Shown here piece by piece: positions 1 to 11,700 of a stretch of 64,000 nucleotides of DNA. This DNA is from Gonocerus acuteangulatus (Eukaryota; Arthropoda; Insecta; Hemiptera; Coreidae): assembly GCA_946811695.1 (NCBI GenBank), contig OX328132.1, forward strand, positions 52,537,859-52,601,858, read 5' to 3'. The first letter of the stretch is position 1, and every line of letters starts with the position of its first letter. A program made the position numbers and the translations under genes. A model generated the notes under the pieces. That model saw nothing but the letters and a program-made list of their open reading frames with translations, had not been told where the DNA came from and did no database searches.

Positions 1-1304
1 CGAATAAAAGTGATATTAAGGCGTCAGGGACACCGACAGTAGCTAACTTTTACACAGAAGCGGAAATTACAGAATCTGGCTCTCATTCTAAAGCAAAGCT
101 CTATAAATCAATACAAAATATGCCTAATAAAGCCTTTCTAGAGGATACAGAAGCATGGGCGTATATGAGGGGGGGGGGGCTGAGGGGGCTGCAGCCCCTC
201 CCGAAATTTTGAATTGATGATAAAAACTTCTCGTAAAACCCTTAAAAATAAATTAAATAAGATCACTTAGTTCATAAAACATATTTTATTTTACGTGTAA
301 TAGCGTTTTAGTTGCCTAAAACTATTCCAAGCTCTAAATATTTAGTATTCCATACCCTGGAAATGGTCTCAGCCCCCCCCCGAAATTGTTTTTATATACG
401 CCCATGTACAGAAGGATCAAGAAGAAGTACACAAGATTGAGTAGAATACCCTGCCTAATATAGCCTATATAGAAAAATATGCCGAATAAAACCTATCTAG
501 TAAATACACAAGGACAAATAAAAGTCTTGACGAATAACAAGTCAAGAAAAAAAACTTTATTTAACAAAATAAAACAAAGTTTAGTTGCCCAACTACAATA
601 GAATAATATACCTAATTAAGTCTATGGAGTAGACACAAATGGACCAAAAACAAGTCTTGTGGAATATTGTTTTTTTTCTAATTAAATACTTTTTATCAAT
701 ATTTAGTATATAACCTTTGTTGAAAACTATTGATTGCTAATTGATGAATCGGTAATCCTCCGTCGTCGGTTCTTAACTATATAGACTCGCTAATGTTATC
801 CAATCTTAGATACATCGTAATTAAAATCCATAGCAAAAACACGACATTTCATCAGAATCCCCTGCTAAATAAAACTTATATAGAATAACATGCAAAATAA
901 AGCCTATCTAGTGGATAAAAATAGAGGAAGAAAGCCGTTCGTGGTGGTAGAAAATCTTAAAAGTATTTCGCTCAGAAATCTCCGAAATATTGTCACTAAT
1001 TTTACGTATCCTGTTTTATAGCCAAATAGATTTATATTCTATAATCAATAAGAAAAACCTACTAACAATAAAAAACTATGGGTAACAGATGAAAATAGGG
1101 AATACCAAGAATAATTCTAAAGAACGAAATCAACACCAGTACTGTCACATCTAGATATTCATACGGCATCTTCGAATTCTAACAAACAAAATATTGATTC
1201 TAATTATACGTATCCTGTTTTATTGACAAATACATTTGACTACTATAAGCAATTAAAAACACTAGGGAATATGCCAAAGAACTCGGAGTAGGAGCCTCGA
1301 CAGT
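1..1304. repeat. Left arm of large inverted duplication (family A DNA)
   Basis: The sequence from position 1 reappears inverted, ending near 4443. Over the first 170 bases I count only about three differences. The match continues to about 1304, where the phrase for AACTCGGAGTAGGAGCC pairs with 2853 onward. The right arm carries an extra insert of roughly 290 bases (about 3410-3700). The arm continues off the left edge of the window. It includes a MITE and its target duplication, so the duplication happened after that MITE inserted. Confidence 0.85.
154..407 (+). mobile_element. hAT-type MITE with G/C homopolymer runs
   Basis: A 254-bp non-coding element bounded by the perfect 13-bp terminal inverted repeat CATGGGCGTATAT / ATATACGCCCATG. 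It is flanked by the identical 8-bp target duplication TACAGAAG (146-153 and 408-415). Long G and C runs lie just inside both ends. An 8-bp duplication is the hallmark of hAT transposition, and no coding capacity is present. Further copies or halves lie at 4040, 12005, 15642, 25735, 36630, 52009 and 60750. Confidence 0.85.
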
Positions 1305-1656
1305 TTCAAGACATTTGAAGGAAATCGACAAATCCAAAACTGACATTTCATACGGTACAGCCTGATATATTTTTAACAATGAATTGTTTTTCTTATTTTA
1401 ATTAATCTGTTTTATTGTCAAATACATTATCCAACTTTAAGCAATTAAAAAATAACAAGGAATAAAAACAAACAAAAAGAACCGTTCGAATAAACGAAAT
1501 CAATTACTTCAAAGTTTAAGCACTTATTTCTCCGATTGACATAGCCTAATCAAAAATTGTTCAGAATCTTTTTTTTTGTAGAACATTTAGTAAGCTTTCG
1601 CATGGTATCCCTCCGTTTACCAATATTCCTAACCGTCTTCGAGATATTAGGGAATG

Positions 1657-1722
1657 TCGGCGCTAATGACCCAGAAGTAGATGCGCCGTAAAAAAAATAA
1701 AAAAAAAAAATAAATAAATAAA
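1657..1722 (+). mobile_element. 5'-truncated SINE (family S1) with 11-bp target duplication
   Basis: The sequence TCGGCGCTAATGACC..GCGCCGT followed by an A-rich tail matches the 3' end of the full SINE at 23760. It is flanked by the perfect 11-bp direct repeat ATTAGGGAATG (1646-1656 and 1723-1733). That is the signature of LINE-mediated retroposition into the family A copy. Confidence 0.85.
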
Positions 1723-2554
1723 ATTAGGGAATGTATACGAAGTTCCCAAAACATTTCATGTCTGTTAATAAAATAGTTTATTCTAATCCTTCCTTAGCTC
1801 CAAACGTAACCAAAATTTTAACATATTAGTGTTGATGAAATTCAAACATGCAGAAAATGTTTCAACTGAATCCCATAATTTTAAGTATCAAAATCAAAGA
1901 CAAAAAGAACAGTTCGAATAAGCTAAATCAATCACTTTAAAGTTTTAAGCACTTATTTCTCCGATTGACATCGCCTAATCATCAATCAAAAATTGTTTCA
2001 GAATCTTTTTTTGTAGAGCATTTAGTAAGCTTTCTAATGGTATTCTTCCGTTTCCCAAATTCTCAACCTTTTTTGAGATATTAAGGAAAGTATACAAAGT
2101 TACCAAAACTTTTTTATGCGTGTTAATAAAATATTTTATTCTAACCCTTCCTTAACTCCAAACGCAACCAAAAAATTTCAACATATTAGTTTTAATGAAA
2201 GTAGAACATGAAGTAAATGTTTCAACTGAATCCCATGATTCTAAGTACCCAAACCAAAAACGGCATTCAAAAATTATTTTTTCAGTTTTCTCGAAAACGG
2301 TTAAAGCTATCGCCTTGAAAATGGTTCCATTCGTTTTCCTAGCCCAAGAAGCCTCTAAAAAGAGCACTTACAAGCTTATGAACTCAAAAACGTAAGCGTT
2401 ACGATTTTTTTTGCGCGAATTTCGCCCCAAACGCCATCTTCCAGTAGGCGGATTTTTCTGGTTAACGAACTTAACCTTTCAAATTAGACGAAAGATTTTT
2501 GTACCAAATTTTATCAAAATCGGACCATCAGGGAAGCCAGAAATGAGCGAACAG

Positions 2555-2557
<3 letters not shown>

Positions 2558-2593
<36 letters not shown>

Positions 2594-2622
2594 TACACAC
2601 ACACATATATATATATATATAT
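2558..2622. repeat. (TA)n/(CA)n microsatellite inside family A
   Basis: Alternating TA with short CA runs, at the same place as in the other family A copies. It appears to be an intrinsic, expandable part of that repeat. Confidence 0.9.
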
Positions 2623-2725
2623 ACAAATTTGAACCACCGTTATTTTCGGTCTCTAGGGGTCCTGAAACGCGAAATTTTCTTGTCGGCACTTCCGGATTGT
2701 TTCATTGTATCAACCTTATAAGCTG

Positions 2726-2754
2726 GGTTCCTCCCTATGGGGGAGGGAGGAACC
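2726..2754. repeat. Perfect 11-bp-stem hairpin at family A right end
   Basis: GGTTCCTCCCT and AGGGAGGAACC form an 11-bp stem around a G-rich 7-base loop. The same hairpin recurs at 41470-41498, 49446-49474 (inverted) and, degraded, at 55389-55418. It is followed by GC(G/A)CTAAAA. Confidence 0.9.
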
Positions 2755-2764
2755 GCACTAAAAC

Positions 2765-2852
2765 TCAGATCCAAGCATAAGGTTATATACTAAATATTCA
2801 TAAAGACTAGTTAGTTGTAAACCGATTCATCAATTAGCAATCAATAGTTTTC
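2765..2852. repeat. 88-bp direct repeat, copy 1
   Basis: The sequence from AAACTCAGATCCAA to CAATCAATAGTTTTCA is repeated in the same orientation at about 3632-3726 with few changes. It marks rearrangement inside the inverted duplication. Confidence 0.7.
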
Positions 2853-4039
2853 ACTGTCGAGGCTCCTACTCCGAGTTCTTTGGCATATTCCCTAGTGTTT
2901 TTAATTGCTTATAGTAGTCAAATGTATTTGTCAATAAAACAGGATACGAATAATTAGAATCAATATTTTGTTTGTTAGAATTCAAAGATGCCGTATGAAT
3001 ATCTAGATGTGACAGTACTGGTGTTGATTTCGTTCTTTAGAATTATTCTTGGTATTCCCTATTTTCATCTGTTACCCATAGTTTTTTATTGTTAGTAGGT
3101 TTTTCTTATTGATTATAGAATATAAATCTACTTGGCTATAAAACAGGATACGTAAAATTAGTGACAATATTTCGGAGATTTCTGAGCGAAATACTTTTAA
3201 GATTTTCTACCACCACGAACGGCTTTTTTCCTCTATTTTTATCCACTAGATAGGCTTTATTTTGCATATTATTCTATATAAGTTTTATTCAGCAGGGGAT
3301 TCTGATGAAATGTCGTGTTTTTGCTGTGGATTTTAAATACGATGTATCTAAGATTGGATAACATTAGCGAGTCTACATAGTTAAGAACCGACGACGGAGG
3401 ATTACTTCTTGCTATGATTTAGTCTACATGTGTATATTAAGTCCTAAATCCAAAAAATAAACTTCACAACGGTTAGATACTATGAGCGAATATGGCGGTT
3501 GAATGCCCGTAGGAACATGGGGGCCACAGGAAATTTACCTGCTAAGAGTTAATCCTCAAGAGCTGTAAATATACCCCCTTTGTATTTGTGTAAATATACA
3601 CAAATACAAAGCCTAGGCGGAGAGCACCCCAAAAACTCAGATCCAAACATAAGGTTATATACTAAATATTCATAAAGACTACTTAGTTGTAAACCGATTC
3701 ATCAATTAGCAATCAATAGTTTTCAACAAAGGTTATATACTAAATATTGATAAAAAGTATTTAATTAGAAAAAAAACAATATTCCACAAGACTTGTTTTT
3801 GGTCCATTTGTGTCTACTCCATAGACTTAATTAGGTATATTATTCTATTGTAGTTGGGCAACTAAACTTTGTTTTATTTTGTTAAATAAAGTTTTTTTTC
3901 TTGACTTGTTATTCGTCAAGACTTATATTTGTCCTTGTGTATTTACTAGATAGGTTTTATTCGGCATATTTTTCTATATAGGCTATATTAGGCAGGGTAT
4001 TCTACTCAATCTTGTGTACTTCTTCTTGATCCTTCTGTA

Positions 4040-4290
4040 CATGGGCGTACATAAAAACAATTTCGGGGGGGGGGGCTGAGATCATTTCCAGGGTATGGAA
4101 TACTAAATATTTAGAGCTTGGAATAGTTTTAGGCAACTAAAACGCTATTACACCTAAAATAAAATATGTTTTATGAACTAAGTGATCTTATTTAATTTAT
4201 TTTTAAGGGTTTTACGAGAAGTTTTTATCATCAATTCAAAATTTCGGGAGAGGCTGCAGCCCCCTCAGCCCCCCCTCATGTACGCCCATG
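4040..4290 (-). mobile_element. hAT-type MITE, inverted duplicate of the one at 154
   Basis: Same element in inverted orientation, flanked by CTTCTGTA on both sides. That is the reverse complement of the target duplication at 154-407. The same insertion event is therefore present in both arms. Confidence 0.85.
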
Positions 4291-4530
4291 CTTCTGTATC
4301 CTCAAGAAAGGCTTTATTAGGCATATTTTGTATTGATTTATAGAGCTTTGCTTTAGAATGAGAGCCAGATTCTGTAATTTCCGCTTCTGTGTAAAAGTTA
4401 GCTACTGTCGGTGTCCCTGACGCCATAATATCACTTTTATTCGAGATGTTCGAGAGGATTTTGACAATTTTCACGAGATGTATAAAAAAAAAAAAAAAAG
4501 TATATTTCTTTTCTAAGCTTATCAAATGGC

Positions 4531-4590
4531 ACTAGGGACATGAACGGAACCCCGCTAAGATGCTGCAGTACCTGCGAGTCGGACTTTTTT
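4531..4590 (-). repeat. Family A terminal block
   Basis: Read on the minus strand it begins AAAAAAGTCCGACTCGCAGG and ends at CCCTAGTG, with the pseudo-palindrome between GGAAC and GGTTCC. Related blocks lie at 5112, 39490, 43596, 51303, 51736, 55533, 56503 and 63841. Confidence 0.8.
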
Positions 4591-4727
4591 GGTTTTTGGA
4601 ATCTATCGGTTTTACACAGCTGGTTGACGCTATAAGTAGGTAATAGTAACCTTATATTCGACGTGGCCATTGTACAGGAAGGTTCACCTTAATACAATTT
4701 GTAAGTTTTAGTTTATTGAGTTTTTTA

Positions 4728-4766
4728 GCTCCTGAAGAGGCACCTGAGGTGTGAAACATGTAGAGC
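4728..4766 (+). ncRNA. Hammerhead ribozyme-like motif (type I, short stem III)
   Basis: All conserved parts are present in order. Stem I 5' strand GCTC (4728-4731); core CTGAAGA (4732-4738, the variable seventh position is A); one linker G; stem II GCACC/GGTGT with loop TGA (4740-4752); core GAAA (4753-4756). A two-pair stem III follows (A-U, C-G, loop AT), then the cleavage triplet GTA ending at 4762 and stem I 3' strand GAGC (4763-4766), which complements GCTC. Penelope-like elements are known to carry such motifs at their ends. Activity is not shown by sequence alone. Confidence 0.72.
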
Positions 4767-4769
4767 AAG

Positions 4770-5300
4770 AACAAATAAAATGAATCGACTTTGTTAATTC
4801 TCTTTTATCAACCTTACGCCAGAAAAATATTGGATAAATTCCTATATATCTTGAAACCGGTTGGAAAATTGCAGTAAATGTAAAGAAACTATTCGATAGC
4901 TTTTTATTTTTCCTATAAATGAGGTTATGTGATTAGTAATAAGGCGATCTCATTCCAAGAAATAGGTTTTAAAATAGAGTAATGTCCGCTTAGAATACTC
5001 TCAGTTTCCCAGGGTCTTGCTTCTCTTTGACATTTTATTTTAAAATTTTATGTTGACATTTTACACGAAAGATTAAGACAAAATATGAGCTATTTTAAGC
5101 TTTCAATTGTCACTAGGGATAAAAACGGAAACTCGCTAAGATGGAACGTTTCCTGCAAGTAGGACCTTATTTTTTTTTACACAAATAGGGTTCTCAGAGT
5201 CACATTTTTTTGGTTCCTCTTTTTTGGATTAAGTAAATCTATGGAAAAATAGGGCCATTTAAAAACATTAATACTATTGCATGAATAGATTAATACATAC
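4770..5300. other. DNAI2 intron or flank, mostly unassigned
   Basis: AT-rich sequence with no coding signal that I recognise. It contains a degraded family A terminal block (minus strand, 5112-5167). The next DNAI2 exon, expected to the left of 5301, was not found here. Confidence 0.5.
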
Positions 5301-5436
5301 TTTTATACTCAAACACGAATCCTTCTGCCTCTGCAAGATGTCCCAAACGTCCAACGTCCCATCAACACGAGTTGTGAAGAATACTGAAGGCTTTGTCGGA
5401 GACCATGCGCCTTTTGTTAACTTTTTCTTTTGGTAG
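5301..5436 (-). CDS. DNAI2: DNAI2 exon 8
   Basis: Acceptor AAACAG|C and donor AAA|GTATGT. It encodes residues 404-449, from the split serine through YQKKKLT and [14 protein letters not shown] to the WD dipeptide in LDVWD. It ends in phase 0. The next exon is outside the window. Confidence 0.93.
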
Positions 5437-6200
5437 CTGTTTAAAATTGATAAAACTAATTAATGTATCTTTTGATTTTTGCTTGTGCATTCGCAATTTT
5501 GATATATTCAACCTGTGAGTCTATTTGTATGAACAGGCCTATCAGCAAATAGTATGTTACTGGTAAGTATCAAAAAGCGCGGGAATTATTGAAAAAAAAA
5601 ATATGTTATTATGAGAAGAATTGTACCCTAAAAATGAAATGTTATGTACAAATTGATATCAATAAATCATGTCTAGTTGTAACAAAAATCGTATTCAAAG
5701 ATGGTAGAAAGCTATGTGTAAAACGAAAATCATTTAAATGAAACATATCATCTAATATTATAATATGCTAATATTACTTAAAAAAAAAAATAGTTGATTT
5801 AGTTTAAATGTAGGCCCAGACGTACCTATAGGCTTAAGTCCTTAAAAGTGTAATAAAATAATATAAAGTGTTTCGCAGTTCCAGAATTTTTTTTTTTTTA
5901 ATTTATTTTAAGAGCTTCGCAACGAAGGTGACTTGCTCTTTTTAAATTACAAAACAAAATATACAATATACAAAAGTAGAAACTTATGGAACTAAATATT
6001 ACAAAAGTGTTAAGAATAAGAAATAGGAGCTAAACATTATTTACAGTATTGCTATTTACAATATAGATATTATATTTACATAATATTTATTTACATACAT
6101 ATGACTTATATATACATACATATGACTAAAACTACTAACATTAATTAATGGTTCATGGAGGACACTACATTTTTGAGGCCTTCCTTTAATAGCCATTTCG

Positions 6201-6265
<65 letters not shown>

Positions 6266-7653
6266 TAAATTATTATACCATCGAAGTATTATCTAAATTT
6301 TTTCCTGGAATCAAATTTTTGTGTGTAGCTTGTGTTGTTTTAAAAATGTTAATATATCGTTGATGAAGGGGCTACCCTGTCAGTAGTTCCTGTAAGTTGT
6401 AAGGTAATTTTAGTTGTTCTCGTATTCTGCATTCCGTTAGTAAGTGCTTTACTGTCATTGGAACGTTACGCTGTCTGCAAATGGGTTGTTCTTTATTTGT
6501 CATTAAATAAGAGTGAGTTAGTAAAGTGTGTCCTATACGTAGTCTACATAGTATAACCTCTTCTCGTCGATTTCTTCGGCTACTAGAGCTCCATTCGTAG
6601 ATAGTATTTTTGATTTCTCTCATTTTGTTGTTTTGTATGTTTGTCCAGTATTCTTGCCATGTTTCTTGTATAGTATCAACTAGTTCTTTTTTTATGTCTT
6701 GTATAGTTACGTTTTCTATGTCAATATTCTGTTTTCTTGAAGCCAATTTTGCTTGAATGTCGACTGTCGTACTTTCTGTGATATTTGTATGTCCGGGTAG
6801 CCAGATCATTGTGATGGATATGTTTTGTTCCTGTAGTCTGTAGAGTTGATTGTATATTTGTTTGACAATGGCATGTGTGCTGTACATATTGTTAAAAGAG
6901 AGCAATGAACTGGGTGAGTCTGAAAATAATTGGATCTTTGAGCAATTTATTGTATCAACGTTTGATAAAGCTAATAGGATTGCTTGTAATTCTGCCGTAA
7001 AAATGCTTGCAGTGTTTGGGAGCCTTTGTTTAAATATTTGCGAAACTATTACTGCAGCAGATCCAGTACCAGATTTTGTTTTGGAGCCGTCGGTGAATAT
7101 GTTTAAATTGTTTGCGTTTTGTCTTTTTATTGATGTGAATAATGTCTTGTAGAAAGTCGTAGATAGTGGATCAGTCTTTTTCATTTTTGATAGTGATAAA
7201 TTTATACTAAAATTCTTAAGTTCCCAAGGAGGGAACGTCAAGATTTCATTTCTGTGTGTAGGAGTTTGTCGAATATGTCGGGTCTGTCTGTTCTCGAAAA
7301 GGCGTATAATTAAGGGTTTTTGTTTAGGTCAAGAATGTTTTGATTATCGGACTGTTTGATGTTGTGATCCAGAATGTTTTGATTATCGGACTCTGAAACA
7401 GCGATAGGCTCGCTGAAAGAGCTCCCATAGCTCTATAGAAAGGGTGGTAACCTTTTCAGGATAGCCTAATATATATGCTAAATAATATATAATATTACAT
7501 ATATTTTTGTTAAAAACAAGGGTGCATACATACTGATAAGAATATGAATAAGTTGTCATTATTCAAATGAAGAACAATAATTAACTGATAGCGATAATGA
7601 TAGCCTTAGCAGCCAATTAAATATAATGGATCACGGCCTAATAACACACACAA

Positions 7654-7711
<58 letters not shown>

Positions 7712-7796
7712 TGATGATCATTTGTGGTGGAGACCTGGAGTTTTTGGTTTTCCTATTTTGATGCAGTACCACCACCGTCCAGCCAAATCAATGTAA

Positions 7797-7855
<59 letters not shown>

Positions 7856-8669
7856 GTATAATTTTACCTTGTCCAAATAATAGACGACTCCCGACAGTCC
7901 TCGGACCATATTCTTGCTGTCCAGTCGCCGATAGTTAAGAAGTTTTTGAGAAAAGCTGGATTTCTTTGCAACGACCAAATCGGGCCGTGGTGTGCTTTGT
8001 ACTGGACTCCAAGTTTTTCTGCTGGAGTTTTACCTTTTCTATTCCCACATATCACCACTCCCATTTCAGTACCAATCTGAAAAATTTGGAAGAATGATTT
8101 TTTTCATGACAGTATGTGAGTTAATGATATAGTTAGTATAGTTCTAAATTCTAAATTAAAACTATACTTGTAAACTTCGAAAATGGTACCATATAAAAAG
8201 GAGAAAAGAAAATCAACTGTTTGCATGGAACATGCTTTAGTCTTGCCTTAACTACCCGAAAACTTTACGCGGCAGTTGAACGAAAATGGGACCTCTAAGT
8301 AACGCCAAAACAGTAGTGTTATTGTATGGTGCTCCTTTGGGGTCGCATTTTCGGTCGCACTTCAGCTGATGGAAGGTATTTGAGCTTATGGGAGGTGTTA
8401 TAGCTGATGGGAGTTATATCAGTTGATCTGAATTGTTTAAGTTGATGTGAGGTTGAGCAACTGATATATTTCGTCAGATGGAAGGTGTTTCAGCTAATTT
8501 GAATTTTTCAGCTGATGTGAGGTGTTTCAGCCAAAATATAAATCTATTAAATATATAGAGAGAAGCGTCAACGTAATCAACCCAATTCAGAGAATGCGAA
8601 AGTAGAAATGACAGACAAAAAAAAAACGAGCTAACAGAAACATCTAAAAATGAGCATCTAAAGCATGTT

Positions 8670-8722
<53 letters not shown>

Positions 8723-11700
8723 CCCATTAGGCTAAAAGCAGAAAAGAAGAGGGAGGGGGTTTATTTTGATAGCAGACATGTATAGCAAGTGCCTAATGAA
8801 GGATACTATTAAGGAGGTAAGTTGTTTTTTTGTGCGTTTCTTCCTTGCCCCTACTACAATTATTGACAGATTTTATTTTCGCAGGAACAATTTTGACTTA
8901 ATAATGTATAATCGAATTTGATTTTCTTTTGCTAGAATTTAGTCAAACCTGGACATTCCGGACATCCTCGGATTGCGACATAGGATCGATGGCAATAGAG
9001 ACTGGGAGCCTATAGCTACAGGGAGAAAACGCTCTAAAAGTTACACTATCAATTTACCTCATAAAATTTAATAACTTACCTACCATAAACCTGGTGGGAA
9101 TTGTAGTTTCATATTCCAAAACGGACGCTCCCAAAGCTCTACTTAAGGATTGCTCTTCGCTTTTCGTCAGATCCAAGATCAGTGTTTCCAGTGGCTCTTT
9201 CATTTTCCGACCGTCCCACCATTTTACCTAGCCGAAATAAGGTATATAAAATAGTGGCTGCTTTGAAAGAATAAATCTATTTCACAACAATATGTTATAG
9301 TGACTCAGATTTCTCTAAACAAATATATGCCAGTCGGTGATCAATACAGCTAATAAACAGGTCTGCAAACCTGCATAACATTTTTTTAATCAGCTGCAAG
9401 GGATTTTTAAGCTGAATGTTACATGTTTTGGTGTCCAGAATCCAAAAATTACCGCTAGTTTTGTCCATCACGTACAGTTTTTTTGTACTGTGCTGTAATA
9501 TGAGAAGTGGATTACAAAAAAACATAAAAATTAAGAAAAACACCATCTATTTTATTTTATTTTTTAAATTTTAATATAGGCGCTACGAATGCAAGAATCA
9601 TTAGCACCGCGTCGTTTTTATTATTTACAAACTAAAAAAAATAAAGTCTTTGGTTTTAATTCAACAAAAAATTCTTAAAAAATGCAATCTGGTTGCCTGT
9701 GGAACTTTTTCCTCTTATTTTTTTTACTTCTTCAGAATTTTCTTTATTCCTCTTGGGCATCCAACAGTAGTCAGAGAGCACTTTGACCTAGCAGCAACTA
9801 CCGACTTTGAGATTTAACGCTGAATAACAAAACAGACGATAGAAATTAAAAAAAAAACAAAAAAACAATAACAGTTTTGATGAAAAAACTAGACACGATG
9901 GAATTTTTGAATGTTTTTTTTCAATTTCAGCTTGCAAAAATCCATAGGGAACAGTCAACAAAATCAAATGCAGTTTTTTTTTTGTCGCAGACCTGTATAA
10001 TAGAATCATAATGTCAATTCACTTCTTAAAACCAGTTCTACATGGTTCAAACCCATTAAATGCCCGTTGAGAATCTCAAATACTCACAATGGTAGTAATA
10101 CGACCCAATTGTACTTGGCGTTTGGATAACACCACTTCTAGGATACTACGCTCCCACTTCTAAAATACTACGACTTATTGCATACTACCACTTCTAGGAT
10201 AATATAAAAAGAATATAATATACTTGACCATCAGTAGAAGATGAAAAAAATTCCATTCCTGATTTGGAATTAATCCACATGACACAGGTGACTGGATCTC
10301 TAAAACTCTGATAATGGTCACAGGATTCGAGAGGATACCCTCCCCTGCGAACATCCCAATATGCCACCTACATCAAACAATAATTTTTGTTTACATTTTG
10401 GAGACAAAATATTATAAATTTATTGTTAGCTAGACAAATATCAGCAAAAAAAAAAAAAAAAAAAAAATCAACTGCATTTGAACTTTATGGGAATTTTTAT
10501 CAATTTTGTTTAAATGTTACTGATGCCAGTATTTGTTGCAAGTGAAATATGGTTAACATTTTTACCGCTACATTCAATACACGCGTGTTGTGCAGGTCAC
10601 GTGGAATTCATTTGCCAGTGGTGTACGCCTCAGACGGAGCTGATTTCTCTTCGTCGCTTATTCCTAATAGAGGAAACAGGAGTATGTTAAACATCTGGCG
10701 CAAGTGCGGGAGCAGCGAGAGGAGACCGTCTTTGTCAGCCCGCAGCAGTGCGGGAGTAGCACGAGGAGGACGTCTTTGTCAGCCCGCAGCAGTGCGGGAG
10801 TAGCACGGGGAGACCGTCTTTGTCAGCCCGCAGGAGTTTGAGAGTAGCATGGGGAGGACGTCTTTGTCAGCCCGCAGCAGTGCGGGAGTAACAAGAGGAG
10901 AGCGTCTTTGACAGCCCGCTGCAGTGCGGGAGCAACGGTGTTGGGGTTAATGTTCAGACTTCTGGACTAAAAAAAAAAAAAAAAATGTTTTTTATGCATT
11001 TATAAATGTCTGCTTATTTCTTATTTTGGATTGTGAACTCCTCGTCTGTAAATATATATGTTAAATCAAGCTTGATCGGAGGCAATCTTGAAAGAATAAA
11101 AAGAAGGCATCTTTAAGAGTGAAAATTTCCCATCTATTTAAGTTCCATTGCTAAACATAGGTAGTGTACACTAAAAATTGCAGTCATGAAAAAAGTAATG
11201 TTTTATTGCTACTAACTGGGCATAATTATAATTACACAGGTCCACAAAAAAAAAGAAGTGGTTTGTGCGAGGTATCGGACACATTTTTTGTGACGTATTT
11301 ATTACCGCTGAACACGAATCTGAAGTCATAATTGGGGATTAATCAGGAAAAAACGGAGAAAAATGAAAAAAATCGATAAAAACAAAGATTTAATGTTTTT
11401 TTTTTTAACTATGTAATAATCAATTTGCAGTTTCTGCAGGTACTGCCCACTCCCGTGATTTGCAAATATTATTTGTTTGTTGCTTATTGCATTTTATTTA
11501 TGTTTTTTATAGGAGATGTTTTGTCTTCGATAAAAAATAAAACATCAGGACATTGAATCGGTACATTTACCGGCAAAATCCTGCTACCACGGAGTGTTTT
11601 GGCTACGAAGACAACTGCCCTTCAACGGGATTTGTAGAATGATTCGCTAGTCAACATTTCGTGGTTTTGAAGCCAGCGAAGGCGCGCTGTTTTGCAGGGA

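Larger units (their letters stand above)
1445..2762 (+). repeat. Family A repeat copy, with (TA)n and hairpin right end
   Basis: A copy of an abundant, apparently non-coding repeat. Landmarks in order are CTCCGATTGACAT, GTAGAGCATTTAGTAAGC, ACTCCAAACGTAACC, GAATCCCATGATTCTAAG, GCGCGAATTTCGCCCC and ATCAAAATCGGACCAT. Then come GAGCGAACAGACAAATAT followed by (TA)n, and a 3' part ending in a GC-rich hairpin. The region is partly duplicated (1480-1560 and 1905-2010 are homologous). A truncated SINE interrupts it at 1657. Small ORFs here are shadows and show no conserved protein. Confidence 0.75.
2853..4590. repeat. Right arm of large inverted duplication
   Basis: Inverted counterpart of 1-1304, with extra sequence at about 3410-3726 that includes the second copy of the 88-bp direct repeat. 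It ends in the family A terminal block at 4531-4590. Confidence 0.85.
8077..9083. other. DNAI2 intron 6
   Basis: Non-coding. It holds a degenerate array of about 24-bp units built on CAGCTGATGGGAGGTGTTT (8362-8538) and a 50-base T run (8673-8722). The rest is AT-rich and unassigned. Confidence 0.7.

Noticed and set aside
2195..2395. Conserved 66-codon ORF present in several family A copies
   Set aside because: The same frame recurs at 40915, 49854 and 53269, but conservation is equal in all frames and extends outside the ORF, so it reflects shared repeat DNA, not coding.
10549..10803. 84-codon ORF
   Set aside because: Overlaps the 44-bp minisatellite; the period is not a multiple of three and no domain is present.
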